Source: Pseudomonas sp. CFII64
GTDB lineage: Bacteria > Pseudomonadota > Gammaproteobacteria > Pseudomonadales > Pseudomonadaceae
Length of the DNA stretch: 64,000 nucleotides
Assembly: GCF_000416235.1 (NCBI RefSeq)
Contig: NZ_ATLO01000004.1
Coordinates: forward strand, 124,001 to 188,000
Direction of reading: 5' to 3'
In this document: in pieces, positions 36,576 to 46,440 of the stretch
Layout of the letters: each line of letters starts with the position of its first letter
Numbering within the stretch: the stretch's first letter is position 1
Notes under the pieces: model-generated
The model's input: the letters and a program-made list of their open reading frames with translations, nothing else
Told to the model about the DNA's origin: nothing
Database searches by the model: none
Position numbers and translations under genes: made by a program

Positions 36576-37277
36576 TTACCCGCCGAGGTACGCGTCGCGG
36601 ACTTTCGGATCGACCAGCAGCTCTTCCCCGGTGCCTTGCATGACGACCCGGCCGTTTTCCAGCACGTAGGCGCGATCCGCGATTTTCAGCGCCTGGTTGG
36701 CGTTTTGCTCCACCAGAAACACCGTTACGCCATCACGACGCAGCTGTTCGACGATCTCGAAAATCTGCTGGATGATGATCGGCGCCAGCCCCAGCGACGG
36801 TTCGTCGAGCAACAACAGCTTGGGCTTGCTCATCAGCGCCCGGCCGATGGCGAGCATTTGCTGTTCGCCGCCGGACATGGTGCCGCCGCGCTGGTTGAAG
36901 CGCTCCTTGAGGCGCGGGAACAAATGCAGAACCTTGTCCATTTGTTCCTGATAATCGCCTTTCTCGGTGAAGAAGCCGCCCATGGCGAGGTTCTCCTCGA
37001 CAGTGAGGCGCGCAAATACGCGACGACCTTCCGGCACGACGGCGATGCTCTTGCGCATGATCTGCGCCGACTCCAGGCCGACCAGTTCCTCGCCCATGTA
37101 GCGGATGCTGCCGCTGTGGGCCCGAGGTGCACCGCACAAGGTCATCAACAAGGTTGATTTACCCGCGCCGTTGGCGCCGATCAGGGTCACGATTTCGCCT
37201 TGGCGGACTTCCACGTTGACGCCATGCAGCGCCTGAATCTTGCCGTAGAAAGTGGAAACGTTTTCGAATTGCAGCAT
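36576..37277 (-). CDS. livF: Branched-chain amino acid ABC transporter ATP-binding protein LivF/BraG
   Basis: 233 residues. Walker A GANGAGKST, signature MSGGEQQ, Walker B LLLLDEPSLGLAP. One of two different ATPases of the high-affinity leucine/isoleucine/valine importer. Last gene of the operon, directly abutting livG with no gap. Confidence 0.95.
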   Translation of the reverse strand: MLQFENVSTFYGKIQALHGVNVEVRQGEIVTLIGANGAGKSTLLMTLCGAPRAHSGSIRYMGEELVGLESAQIMRKSIAVVPEGRRVFARLTVEENLAMGGFFTEKGDYQEQMDKVLHLFPRLKERFNQRGGTMSGGEQQMLAIGRALMSKPKLLLLDEPSLGLAPIIIQQIFEIVEQLRRDGVTVFLVEQNANQALKIADRAYVLENGRVVMQGTGEELLVDPKVRDAYLGG

Positions 37278-38045
37278 TTACGCTTCCCCCAGATAGGCTT
37301 TGATCACTTCGGGATTGTCACGAATCTGTTCCGGCGTACCATCGGCCAACGGCGTGCCCTGGTTGATCACCACGATGTGGTCGGAAATGCTCATCACCAG
37401 TTTCATGTCGTGCTCGATCAGCAGGACCGTGGCGTTGTGTTCGTTGCGCAACATGCCGATCAGCGCCTTGAGATCCTCGGTTTCCCGTGGGTTCAAGCCC
37501 GCTGCCGGTTCGTCGAGCATGAGAATCCGCGGACGGGTCATCATGCAGCGGGCGATTTCCAGGCGGCGTTGCTGACCGTAGGCCAGGGTGCCGGCGGTAC
37601 GGTTGGCGAATTCCTTGAGGTTCACCGCTTCCAGCCAATGCTCGGCGTACTCCATGGCTTCGCGCTCGCTGCGACGGAAGCCCGGCGTGCGGAACAGACC
37701 AGCAAAGAAATTGGTGTTCAAGTGCCGGTGCTGAGCCACCAGCAGGTTTTCCAGCGCGGTCATTTCCTTGAACAGACGCACGTTCTGGAAGGTACGCACC
37801 ACGCCTTTGCGGGCAATCTCGTGTCCCGCCAGGCCTTGAATAGCCTCGCCATCGAGCAGAATGGTGCCCGACGTCGGCCGGTAGAAACCGGTCAGGCAGT
37901 TGAATACCGTGGTCTTGCCGGCACCGTTGGGGCCGATCATCGACACGACTTGTTTCTCATTGACGGTCAGGCCTACGCCGTTGACCGCCAGCAGACCGCC
38001 AAAGCGCATGCTCAGGCCGCTGACTTCTAATAGCGGGCGGCTCAT
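37278..38045 (-). CDS. livG: Branched-chain amino acid ABC transporter ATP-binding protein LivG/BraF
   Basis: 255 residues. Walker [10 protein letters not shown], signature LAYGQQRR, Walker [14 protein letters not shown], and the LivG-type C-terminal extension (YLGEA end). Pairs with LivF to power the LivHM permease. Its ATG overlaps the livM stop by 4 bp. Confidence 0.95.
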   Translation of the reverse strand: MSRPLLEVSGLSMRFGGLLAVNGVGLTVNEKQVVSMIGPNGAGKTTVFNCLTGFYRPTSGTILLDGEAIQGLAGHEIARKGVVRTFQNVRLFKEMTALENLLVAQHRHLNTNFFAGLFRTPGFRRSEREAMEYAEHWLEAVNLKEFANRTAGTLAYGQQRRLEIARCMMTRPRILMLDEPAAGLNPRETEDLKALIGMLRNEHNATVLLIEHDMKLVMSISDHIVVINQGTPLADGTPEQIRDNPEVIKAYLGEA

Positions 38046-39294
38046 TTGCGCAGCTCCATGTGAGGACGTTGCATGGGCAGAAGACCCTGAGGACGCCAGA
38101 TCATCATCAGCACCATCAAGGCGCCGAACATCAACATGCGGTATTCACTGAAATCACGCATCAGTTCCGGTAGCAGGATCATCACCACGGCGGCGAGGAT
38201 CACCCCCAGTTGCGAGCCCATGCCACCCAGCACCACGATGGCGAGGATGATGGCCGACTCGATGAAAGTGAAGGATTCCGGCGTGACCAGGCCCTGGCGA
38301 GCGGCGAAGAAGCTGCCGGCGAAACCGGCGAACGCAGCACCCAGGGTGAAAGCCGACAGCTTGATGATGGTCGGATTCAGGCCCAATGCGCGGCAGGCGA
38401 TTTCATCTTCACGCAACGCTTCCCAGGCACGGCCGATAGGCATGCGCAGCAGGCGATTGATCACGAACAGCGCGGCCAGCGCCAGCAGCAAGGCAACCAG
38501 ATACAGGAAGATGACCTTGTTGATGGAGTTGTATTGCAGGCCGAAGAACTCGTGGAAGGTTTGCATGCCTTCCGCCGCCTTGCGTTCGAAGGACAAGCCG
38601 AACAGGGTCGGTTTTTCAATGTTGCTGATGCCGTTCGGGCCGCCGGTGAGGTCGGTCATGTTACGCAGCAGCAAGCGGATGATTTCACCGAAGCCCAGCG
38701 TCACGATGGCCAGATAGTCACCGCGCAGGCGCAACACCGGGAAGCCCAGCAGGAAGCCGAACGTCGCCGCCATCATCCCGGCAATCGGCAGGCAGATCCA
38801 GAAACCCAGGCCGAAGTAGTGGGACAGCAGGGCGTAGCTGTAGGCACCGACCGCGTAAAAGCCCACATAACCCAGGTCCAGCAGACCCGCCAGCCCGACC
38901 ACGATGTTCAGGCCCAGGCCGAGCATCACGTAGATCAGGATCAGCGTGGCGATATCCACCGCGCCTCGGGAGCCGAAGAACGGCCAGACCAGTGCGACCA
39001 TGATCAGGCCGAGCATGATCCAGCGCTGGGTGCTCGGCAGGGTCAGGAAATTGCTGGCCTTGGCGGGCATGACCGGCATGCTCGGTGACGAACGCCACGC
39101 CGCGCTGATCTGTTCATGGAACAGCACCCGCAGAAACATGGCGATGGCACAGGCAAAGATAATGCTGACGGTGGTGCTGCTGGCGCCGATGACTGCCAGT
39201 TTGACGCCGACGATTTCCAGCTTCAGGCCGAGTATCGGGTAAGCGACAGCCAGCACCAGCAAGGCGCTGAACAACGCTGATTTGAGTTTCCTGG

Positions 39295-39298
<4 letters not shown>
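38042..39298 (-). CDS. livM: Branched-chain amino acid ABC transporter permease LivM/BraE
   Basis: 418 residues, about ten membrane helices. The permease core shows [20 protein letters not shown] and an EAA-like loop ([18 protein letters not shown]). The N-terminal extra helices are typical of Pseudomonas BraE. The start overlaps the livH stop by 4 bp. Confidence 0.94.
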
Positions 39299-40224
<926 letters not shown>

Positions 40225-40383
40225 TACAGCGCTCCTGAAAACCTGCTCGGTGTTCCACTGGTGGTCGTCTTGCTGCCCGTGCGTCGTGATATGGGTCCAC
40301 GTTGGCATCGAGCCCAGTGAATCACTGGTAACGGTTTTGAAGATGTTCAGCCGGACGTTTTCTTGTGGATTGGTCCAGCTCGT

Positions 40384-40414
40384 AAAACAAAGCCCACTGC
40401 GGTTGCAGTGGGCT
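40384..40414 (-). terminator. Attenuator hairpin between braC and livH
   Basis: Perfect 10-bp stem AGCCCACTGC (40391-40400) and GCAGTGGGCT (40405-40414), followed on the minus strand by TTTGTTTTA. It probably ends most braC transcripts so that binding protein exceeds permease. Confidence 0.8.
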
Positions 40415-40438
40415 CTGGGTTCAACTGACAGCGATTGC

Positions 40439-41566
40439 TTACTTCACAGGCGCTTCAGTCTTGGTGCCGTCTTTGTGCCAGGTGTAGACCACGAATTTGA
40501 AGTCTTTCAGGTCGCCTTTGGCGTCGTAGCTCAAGTCACCAGTCGGAGTTTTGAAGGTGCCGGCGTGAATTGCCGCAGCAACCTTGGCGGTATCTTCGCT
40601 CTTGGTCGTTTTGATCGCATCGGCAATCACTTGAACCGCGGCGTAAGCCGGGAACACGAACGGACCGCTTGGGTCTTCTTTCTTGGCCTTGAACGCATCA
40701 ACCAGCGCCTTGTTGGCAGGATCCTGGTCGAACGAAGCAGGCAGGGTTACCAGCAGGCCTTCGGAAGCGTCCTGGGCAATCTGCGAGATCGACGCGTTAC
40801 CCACGCCTTCCGGACCCATGAAGCCGGCTTTCAGGCCTTTTTCCTGTGCCTGGCGCAGAATCAGACCCAGCTCAGGGTGGTAGCCGCCGTAGTAAACGAA
40901 GTCGACGTTGGCTTGCTTCATCTTGGCGATCAGCGACGAGAAATCCTTGTCGCCAGCGTTGATGCCTTCAAACAGGGCAACTTTGACTTTTTTTGCTTCC
41001 AGGGTCTGCTTGACCGCAGTCGCAATGCCTTCGCCGTACTGCTGCTTGTCGTGGATGACCGCAACGATTTTTGGCTTGACGTGATCGGCGATGTAATTGC
41101 CAGCCGCCGGGCCTTGAGCGCTGTCCAGACCGATGGTGCGGAACACCAGCTTGTAGCCACGAGCGGTGATTTCCGGGCTGGTTGCAGCCGGAGTCACCAT
41201 GATGATGCCTTCGTCTTCGTAAATGTCCGAAGCCGGTTGCGTGGAGCTGGAGCACAGGTGACCAACCACAAACTTGACGCCGTCGTTGACGACTTTGTTG
41301 GCGACCGCTACCGCTTGTTTCGGATCGCAGGCGTCGTCGTATTCAACCGCTTCGAGCTTCTTGCCATCTACGCCACCTTTGGCGTTGATCTGTTCAATGG
41401 CCATTTTGGCGCCGCTGAACTGCATGTCGCCATACTGGGCGACTGCACCGGTTTTCGGGCCGGCGATGCCGATCTTGATGGTGTCTGCTGCGAATGAATG
41501 GCTGGCAACCCCCGCCATAACCAGTGCGGCAAACAGCTTGGAAAGCTTCTTAGTACCCTTAGTCAT
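40439..41566 (-). CDS. braC: Branched-chain amino acid-binding protein BraC
   Basis: 375 residues. The signal peptide ends SFA/A near residue 26. The mature protein has the type I periplasmic binding fold, with IKIGIAGPKTGAVAQYGDMQ and a CDPKQAV...GHLCSSS disulfide pair as in LIV-binding proteins. It delivers leucine, isoleucine, valine (and alanine or threonine in P. aeruginosa) to the LivHM channel. First and best expressed gene of the operon. Confidence 0.95.
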   Translation of the reverse strand: MTKGTKKLSKLFAALVMAGVASHSFAADTIKIGIAGPKTGAVAQYGDMQFSGAKMAIEQINAKGGVDGKKLEAVEYDDACDPKQAVAVANKVVNDGVKFVVGHLCSSSTQPASDIYEDEGIIMVTPAATSPEITARGYKLVFRTIGLDSAQGPAAGNYIADHVKPKIVAVIHDKQQYGEGIATAVKQTLEAKKVKVALFEGINAGDKDFSSLIAKMKQANVDFVYYGGYHPELGLILRQAQEKGLKAGFMGPEGVGNASISQIAQDASEGLLVTLPASFDQDPANKALVDAFKAKKEDPSGPFVFPAYAAVQVIADAIKTTKSEDTAKVAAAIHAGTFKTPTGDLSYDAKGDLKDFKFVVYTWHKDGTKTEAPVK

Positions 41567-41892
41567 GATGCTCCACTCTTGTGTTTTAATTTTTATAATC
41601 CTGACGCCAAAGCTGCAGGACCGGATTGGTAGATTCCGATCTTCCCCCCGGCAACTGTACCGGAACAGTTTAGAGCGCCGATTGATCGCTTGGAAAGCTG
41701 GCTGCAGGGGGCAAAACCGAATGATGTCGCTAAATTGTAAGAAAGATACAGAATCAAGCGGTTCGACGTGTCCAACCGACCTTCAAACCCTTGGTTTCCC
41801 TGATCTTCCCTGCAATCAATTACTTGTATCTGGGTTTGTCTGGAGCAGAGTCGGCGCTATTATTTGCGTCGATTTTCTTTTCGGTGGAACCC
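41567..41892. other. 326-bp divergent promoter region of braC and the DUF2288 gene
   Basis: No coding frame supported. It should carry the braC promoter on minus and the DUF2288 promoter on plus. No clear operator or riboswitch was recognised. Confidence 0.55.
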
Positions 41893-42201
41893 ATGAGTGA
41901 AGAACCAAGCACCCTCTATGCCAAATTGCTCGGTGAGACGGCATCAATTACCTGGACGGAGCTGCAACCGTTCTTTGCACGCGGCGCCCTGTTGTGGGTC
42001 GAGCCCACTCTGGATTTGATCGAAGTGGCGCAGGCCGTTGCCGAAAACGACGCTGCCAAAGTCAGCACGTGGCTTGGCACGGGAGAAGTGGGCAAGGTGG
42101 CTGAAGCGCGTGCGCTAGAGCTTGTGGAGCGTGACCCGACACTTTGGGCAGTCGTAGTGGCTCCTTGGGTGCTGGTCCAGGATAGGGCGCCCGCTTTATA
42201 A
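41893..42201 (+). CDS. DUF2288 family protein
   Basis: 102 residues from the ATG behind GGTGGA. TSITWTEL-like start region, GALLWVEPTLDLIEVAQA and a C-terminal WAVVVAPWVLVQD match DUF2288. Small, soluble, function unknown. Confidence 0.87.
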   Translation: MSEEPSTLYAKLLGETASITWTELQPFFARGALLWVEPTLDLIEVAQAVAENDAAKVSTWLGTGEVGKVAEARALELVERDPTLWAVVVAPWVLVQDRAPAL

Positions 42202-42298
42202 GTGGTCAGTTTTGGTGCGCGCGGGCGCCGCGCCTGGGTAGTCTGGTAACCGGCCCGGAACCGGGGTAGCGAAAAATCTCACTGTTGGTGTTGTCGTC

Positions 42299-42391
42299 GT
42301 AGGACCGGCTTTAGCCGGGAGAGCTGCACGCGCGGCAATGCAGATGCGTAGCATGCAATGCCGCCCTCCCGGCTGAAGCCGGTCCAACGGG
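42299..42391. repeat. REPIN: inverted REP pair
   Basis: GTAGGACCGGCTTTAGCCGG and its inverted partner CCGGCTGAAGCCGGTCC, flanking about 50 bp that itself can fold (GCATGCAATGC). It lies 17 bp from the tubulin-like stop codon and may protect that mRNA's 3' end. Confidence 0.85.
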
Positions 42392-42407
42392 ACTCAATTG
42401 AACTCCG

Positions 42408-44603
42408 TTACAAGCCGTAACCCGTCTTGCCCGTATGCTGATTCAGCGAGATGACGCGGGTCTTGCCGATGCGATGGCGGTAGATCTCGCGCAAGTACTT
42501 GATGGCCTTCTTCACGCTTTCACGGGAAATGCGGATGTCGTTGATCGAGACAAACTTGGCTTTGTCCTCGATCAGCTCGCGGTACTTCTTCTCGTACATG
42601 GGCTTGATCGCATACCAGTTGGTGTCGAGGATCCTGGCCGGGTTTTCATATTCATTGAGCAAGTCGTCGATGCGCTCTTCATCAAATTCGTCGCTGACAA
42701 TGAAGTCCAGAATCGAGTTGTCCAGCGTGTCGTCGAAGCGGAACTGGTTTTTCGCGAAGCAGCGCTTGATGAACGCCACGATCAGCGTCAGAAAGTCATC
42801 CGACAGGCAGGGACTCTTGGCGATCAAGGTGGTCAGCGACAGGTTGGCCGACGCTCCGATCACCAGTGCATAACGCTTGAGCGTGGTGTTGGGGAACAGG
42901 CTGTTCAGGTGCGTCTTGAGACGGTTCAGGTCCATGTAGGACAGCTTGTAGTCTTTGGGCAGCGAGACGATGGACACCACCGACGAGCAGTTCTTGAAGA
43001 AGTGCAAGTCATGCAGCGCCGCGGCGTCGTAGCCGGAGGTTTTGTACTGGTCCAGCGCAGCGCGATAACGCTTGGACTCGATCGGCAGCAAGCTGATGCC
43101 TTCGATGGCCTGGGTCACTTTATTGAAGTGCGGCAAGTCAATGGAGCGGAAAAACAGGTCGTCGATGTTCAGGCGTGGCGGTTCTTTCTCGAACACCTTG
43201 AATTTGTCCGAACCGGGGACCGGGCTTTCCGGCACCACCGACTCGGCGTAGGCAATCGCTACCGGCCCGGCCAGGCTCATGAACAGGTCGTTGGCATCCA
43301 GGCGGATGGTCTCGCCGATATCAATGCCGGCACGTCGGAAATAGTTCTGATCGTAATCGGTGGTAACGGCCTGGGCAGTGAGGATGTTGAAGATCTGCTG
43401 CGAGATGTACTGGTTGGCGTGACGTTCCATGGCGTTCACATCGATGTTGTCGATGTTGCCGTCATCGCTTTCTTCGGCGTAACGCATGATGTCGTTGGAG
43501 ATCAGCATCATGGCGTTCCAGGGGCGAATTCGGCCCATGACGCTGGCTTCGCTGCTGTCTTCGTTCTCGAAGTTGTACGAAAAGTCCCACTCCTCAGCCA
43601 GATACTTGCAGAGCAGGCGACCGGCATTGATATGCAGCGCCTCGGACATTTCGCTGCGGTGATCGGAAATGTTCGGCAGCACACAAATGCCACTGGTGAA
43701 GATAGGCTCGAACACAAAGGACCGGCCGCGTTTGCTGTCGTTTTCGTCAGTGGGGCGGGTGTCGAAGGTTTTGTTCATGTACGAGAACTGTTGCGCCAGG
43801 CCGAACTCCGAGGCCATGCCAGAACCCGTACCGCCGCCCGCACTGAAAATGTAGAAGTACAGGCGAGACTGGTTGGCCTTGATGCCGCACGAATCGATCA
43901 GGTACGAGTGGATCAGCTTCCAGTCAGTGCTGGAGAATTGGCTGGTGTCCTTGTTCAGGATGATTTTGGCCAGGTACTGGCCGAGGATCGGTGCGTTACC
44001 GGCGCCTCCTGCATGGACTTCGGACAAATCCATGATTTTCATTTTGCTGTAGTCGTTGATGAACCCGCTTTTCTCGCCCTTGCGTGAGAAGCGGATGCGG
44101 CCAGCAATGTCCTTGTCCAGATCCCCGAGCATGACCAGCGGCTCAACCAGAAATACGGGTTTGCTGGCTTTGTTCTGCACCAGCCGCAGATTGTTACGGA
44201 TCCAGTGCACCGGGCTGTAGCGCTTGTCATCGCGCAGGCGATCTTCGTTCTCGAATTGATTGAGGTAGAACTTGCGCGCGTTGTAGACCAGTTCGGCAAC
44301 GTCCAGGGCGATGTTCGAGCCGCAGCGGCCCAGACCGATCAGGCATACCGAGGGGAACTGCTGTTCGCTGCGCAGCACGCTTTCTTCAATGTGCACTGAA
44401 GGTGAAGGCGGGAAGACTGTGTCGCGCAGACCGTCGAGATTATCCAGGATCCGGTCGGTATCGGTTTCCGTGAAATACATATATTGCTGAGCGGGAATGG
44501 GCTTGGGTCGGTAGGAGGTGCCAGGTACGCCATCTGCCTTTGCGGCAACGGCTGCACTCAATGGTCCGGATATCGCGCCAGCAGAATCGTTTTTATTGGT
44601 CAT
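42408..44603 (-). CDS. Tubulin/FtsZ-superfamily GTPase-like protein (Tubulin_2 type) with long C-terminal extension
   Basis: 731 residues, no signal or membrane segment. After a disordered N-terminus (1-80) the tubulin/FtsZ nucleotide fold is visible: T1 GLGRCGSN (90-97), T3 AGGAGNAPILG (198-208), T4 SAGGGTGSG (254-262, the tubulin signature), T6 LISND (367-371), helix H7 (about 390-412) and T7 RLDANDLF (434-441). In T7 the two aspartates that hydrolyse GTP across the FtsZ interface are kept (D436, D439), while the usual leading Asn is Arg. About 290 residues follow with no recognised motif. Expected to bind GTP and perhaps polymerise. Monocistronic, weak ribosome site. It is neither FtsZ nor phage PhuZ (too long). 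Confidence 0.82.
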   Translation of the reverse strand: MTNKNDSAGAISGPLSAAVAAKADGVPGTSYRPKPIPAQQYMYFTETDTDRILDNLDGLRDTVFPPSPSVHIEESVLRSEQQFPSVCLIGLGRCGSNIALDVAELVYNARKFYLNQFENEDRLRDDKRYSPVHWIRNNLRLVQNKASKPVFLVEPLVMLGDLDKDIAGRIRFSRKGEKSGFINDYSKMKIMDLSEVHAGGAGNAPILGQYLAKIILNKDTSQFSSTDWKLIHSYLIDSCGIKANQSRLYFYIFSAGGGTGSGMASEFGLAQQFSYMNKTFDTRPTDENDSKRGRSFVFEPIFTSGICVLPNISDHRSEMSEALHINAGRLLCKYLAEEWDFSYNFENEDSSEASVMGRIRPWNAMMLISNDIMRYAEESDDGNIDNIDVNAMERHANQYISQQIFNILTAQAVTTDYDQNYFRRAGIDIGETIRLDANDLFMSLAGPVAIAYAESVVPESPVPGSDKFKVFEKEPPRLNIDDLFFRSIDLPHFNKVTQAIEGISLLPIESKRYRAALDQYKTSGYDAAALHDLHFFKNCSSVVSIVSLPKDYKLSYMDLNRLKTHLNSLFPNTTLKRYALVIGASANLSLTTLIAKSPCLSDDFLTLIVAFIKRCFAKNQFRFDDTLDNSILDFIVSDEFDEERIDDLLNEYENPARILDTNWYAIKPMYEKKYRELIEDKAKFVSINDIRISRESVKKAIKYLREIYRHRIGKTRVISLNQHTGKTGYGL

Positions 44604-44952
44604 CGTGCGCCATTTGCCTAAGGAGGCTGCGATGCGGTCGGGGTCATCGCGCCATCACGGAAAGAGAAGTTACGACGTTGCAGTGCGCTTTTTCAGGGGC
44701 GAAAGGGGATAAGCCCGAGCAACGACCAAGGCGCTCCCTGTCTGGTTCAAGTAATGAATCGGCAGGCATAAGGAAATCTTTAGATTTTCTGATGAGTGGA
44801 TTGAACCCGGCTGATTCCTCGCTGTCGTTTCGCGAAAGGCGCACCCCGCGATGCCAGGACATTTGCTTAACGAATGTTTACAGACAGTCGTGGATAAGCG
44901 TTCTAGATTTAACGGCGCGGTCTTCCAACAACAATAAAAAGGGAGCTTCACC
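44604..44952. other. 349-bp divergent promoter region of tubulin-like and MFS genes
   Basis: No supported coding frame. It should hold both promoters. No operator palindrome stands out. The last 70 bp before the MFS gene are AT-rich and end in AAAAAGGGAGC, its ribosome site. Confidence 0.55.
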
Positions 44953-46326
44953 ATGAGCAGCAGTTCGCAGCCTCTTTCGCCGCAGGCGTCCAACGCGTGG
45001 CGCGTCTTGTTTCTGCTGTTTCTGGCCAACCTTTTCAATTTCTTCGACCGCACCATTCCGGCGATCATCATCGAGCCGATTCGCAAGGAATGGCAGTTGA
45101 GCGACTTTCAGCTGGGCATCATTGGCACCGCGTTCACCTTGGTCTATGCCATCGCCGGGCTGCCGCTGGGGCGCATCGCTGATACCGGTTCGCGCAAAAT
45201 ACTCATGGGCTGGGGGTTGGCGGTCTGGAGCGGGCTGACGGCCGTGAACGGGCTGGCTGGCAGCTTCTGGACGTTTCTATTGGTGCGCATGGGCGTGGGA
45301 ATTGGCGAGGCCAGTTATGCGCCAGCGGCCAATTCCTTGATTGGCGACCTGTTCCCGGCCCATCGACGGGCGCGAGCCATGGGCATTTTCATGCTGGGCC
45401 TGCCGTTGGGGCTGTTGCTGGCGTTTTTCACCATTGGTGCGATGGTCAAGGCGTTCGACAGCTGGCGCGCGCCGTTCTTCATTGCGGCGGTGCCGGGCCT
45501 GGTGCTGGCGGTGTTCATGTTTTTCATCCGTGAACCCAAGCGCGGCGCGGCCGAAAGCGTTCGCATATCCGAGGAGAAAATCGACAAGCCGATTCGTCGC
45601 GTACTGGCGATCCCGACGTTTGGCTGGCTGGTGCTGGCCGGATTGACCTTCAACTTCGCCACTTATGCGTGCAACTCATTCATGGTGCCGATGCTGCAAC
45701 GCTATTTCCTGCTGCCGTTGCAGGAAGCAGCGGTCGCCACCGGGATTATCGTCGGGGTGACGGGGCTGGTAGGGCTGACCGCTGGAGGCTGGATCGCGGA
45801 CAAGTTGCATCAGCGTTTCGCCAATGGTCGCCTGATGTTCGCTGCCGTGAGCATGCTGGTGGCGACGCTGGCCACAGGCTATGCCTTGCACGCGGGGCGA
45901 ATTGAAATCGGAGTGTTTGTTGCTGTGTTCGGCCTGGGCTGGTTGTTCGCTTACAACTTTTATACCTGCGTCTACACCGCCATTCAGGATGTCGTGGAAC
46001 CCCGTTTGCGGGCGACGGCCATGGCGCTGTTTTTTGCCGGCTTGTATCTGCTGGGTGGCGGTTTAGGGCCGGTGGTCGTGGGGTTGTTGTCCGATCATTT
46101 TGCCCATTCGGCGATGGCGGCGGCCGGCGCCCTGGAAATGGCCGAGGCGTTCAAGGCGGTCGGCTTGCATGACGCCATGTATTTGATCCCGGTGGCGTTG
46201 TTCATGACCTTGCTGTTTCTGCATCAGGCGTCGCGCTGCTTTAGCCGCGATGCGCAGAAGATGAGGGTGGGGATGGCGGCGGATGAGCCGGCGGAGATTG
46301 GGGCGGGGAGCACGTCGGTTGCCTGA
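44953..46326 (+). CDS. Major facilitator superfamily transporter (spinster-like)
   Basis: 457 residues, 12 predicted helices. The MFS signature after helix 2 is GLPLGRIADTGSRK, with DRTIPAIIIEPI in helix 1. These features suit the spinster/sphingolipid-transporter-like branch of bacterial MFS. Substrate unknown. GGGAGC precedes the ATG. A terminator at 46410-46436 follows the REP pair downstream. Confidence 0.9.
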   Translation: MSSSSQPLSPQASNAWRVLFLLFLANLFNFFDRTIPAIIIEPIRKEWQLSDFQLGIIGTAFTLVYAIAGLPLGRIADTGSRKILMGWGLAVWSGLTAVNGLAGSFWTFLLVRMGVGIGEASYAPAANSLIGDLFPAHRRARAMGIFMLGLPLGLLLAFFTIGAMVKAFDSWRAPFFIAAVPGLVLAVFMFFIREPKRGAAESVRISEEKIDKPIRRVLAIPTFGWLVLAGLTFNFATYACNSFMVPMLQRYFLLPLQEAAVATGIIVGVTGLVGLTAGGWIADKLHQRFANGRLMFAAVSMLVATLATGYALHAGRIEIGVFVAVFGLGWLFAYNFYTCVYTAIQDVVEPRLRATAMALFFAGLYLLGGGLGPVVVGLLSDHFAHSAMAAAGALEMAEAFKAVGLHDAMYLIPVALFMTLLFLHQASRCFSRDAQKMRVGMAADEPAEIGAGSTSVA

Positions 46327-46347
46327 CGTGCCGCCTTCCCGGACGCC

Positions 46348-46406
46348 GTAGGAGCGACTTTAGTCGCGAGGGCGTCGATTGTCCTCCCGGCTAAAGCCGG
46401 TCTTAC
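46348..46406. repeat. REP pair downstream of MFS gene
   Basis: GTAGGAGCGACTTTAGTCGC and, inverted, CCCGGCTAAAGCCGGTCTTA. The two palindromes belong to different sequence subtypes. Confidence 0.75.
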
Positions 46407-46409
46407 AGC

Positions 46410-46436
46410 AAGCCTCCTACAGCGAGGCTTTTTTAT
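46410..46436. terminator. Terminator between MFS and rapA (convergent)
   Basis: AAGCCTC (46410-46416) and GAGGCTT (46424-46430) with a 7-base loop, then TTTTATT on the plus strand. It ends the MFS transcript; the rapA stop is 5 bp further. Confidence 0.8.
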
Positions 46437-46440
46437 TCGA

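Noticed and set aside
42408..44603. Phage PhuZ or plasmid TubZ
   Set aside because: The protein is more than twice as long as PhuZ and no phage, replication or partition genes are near it.
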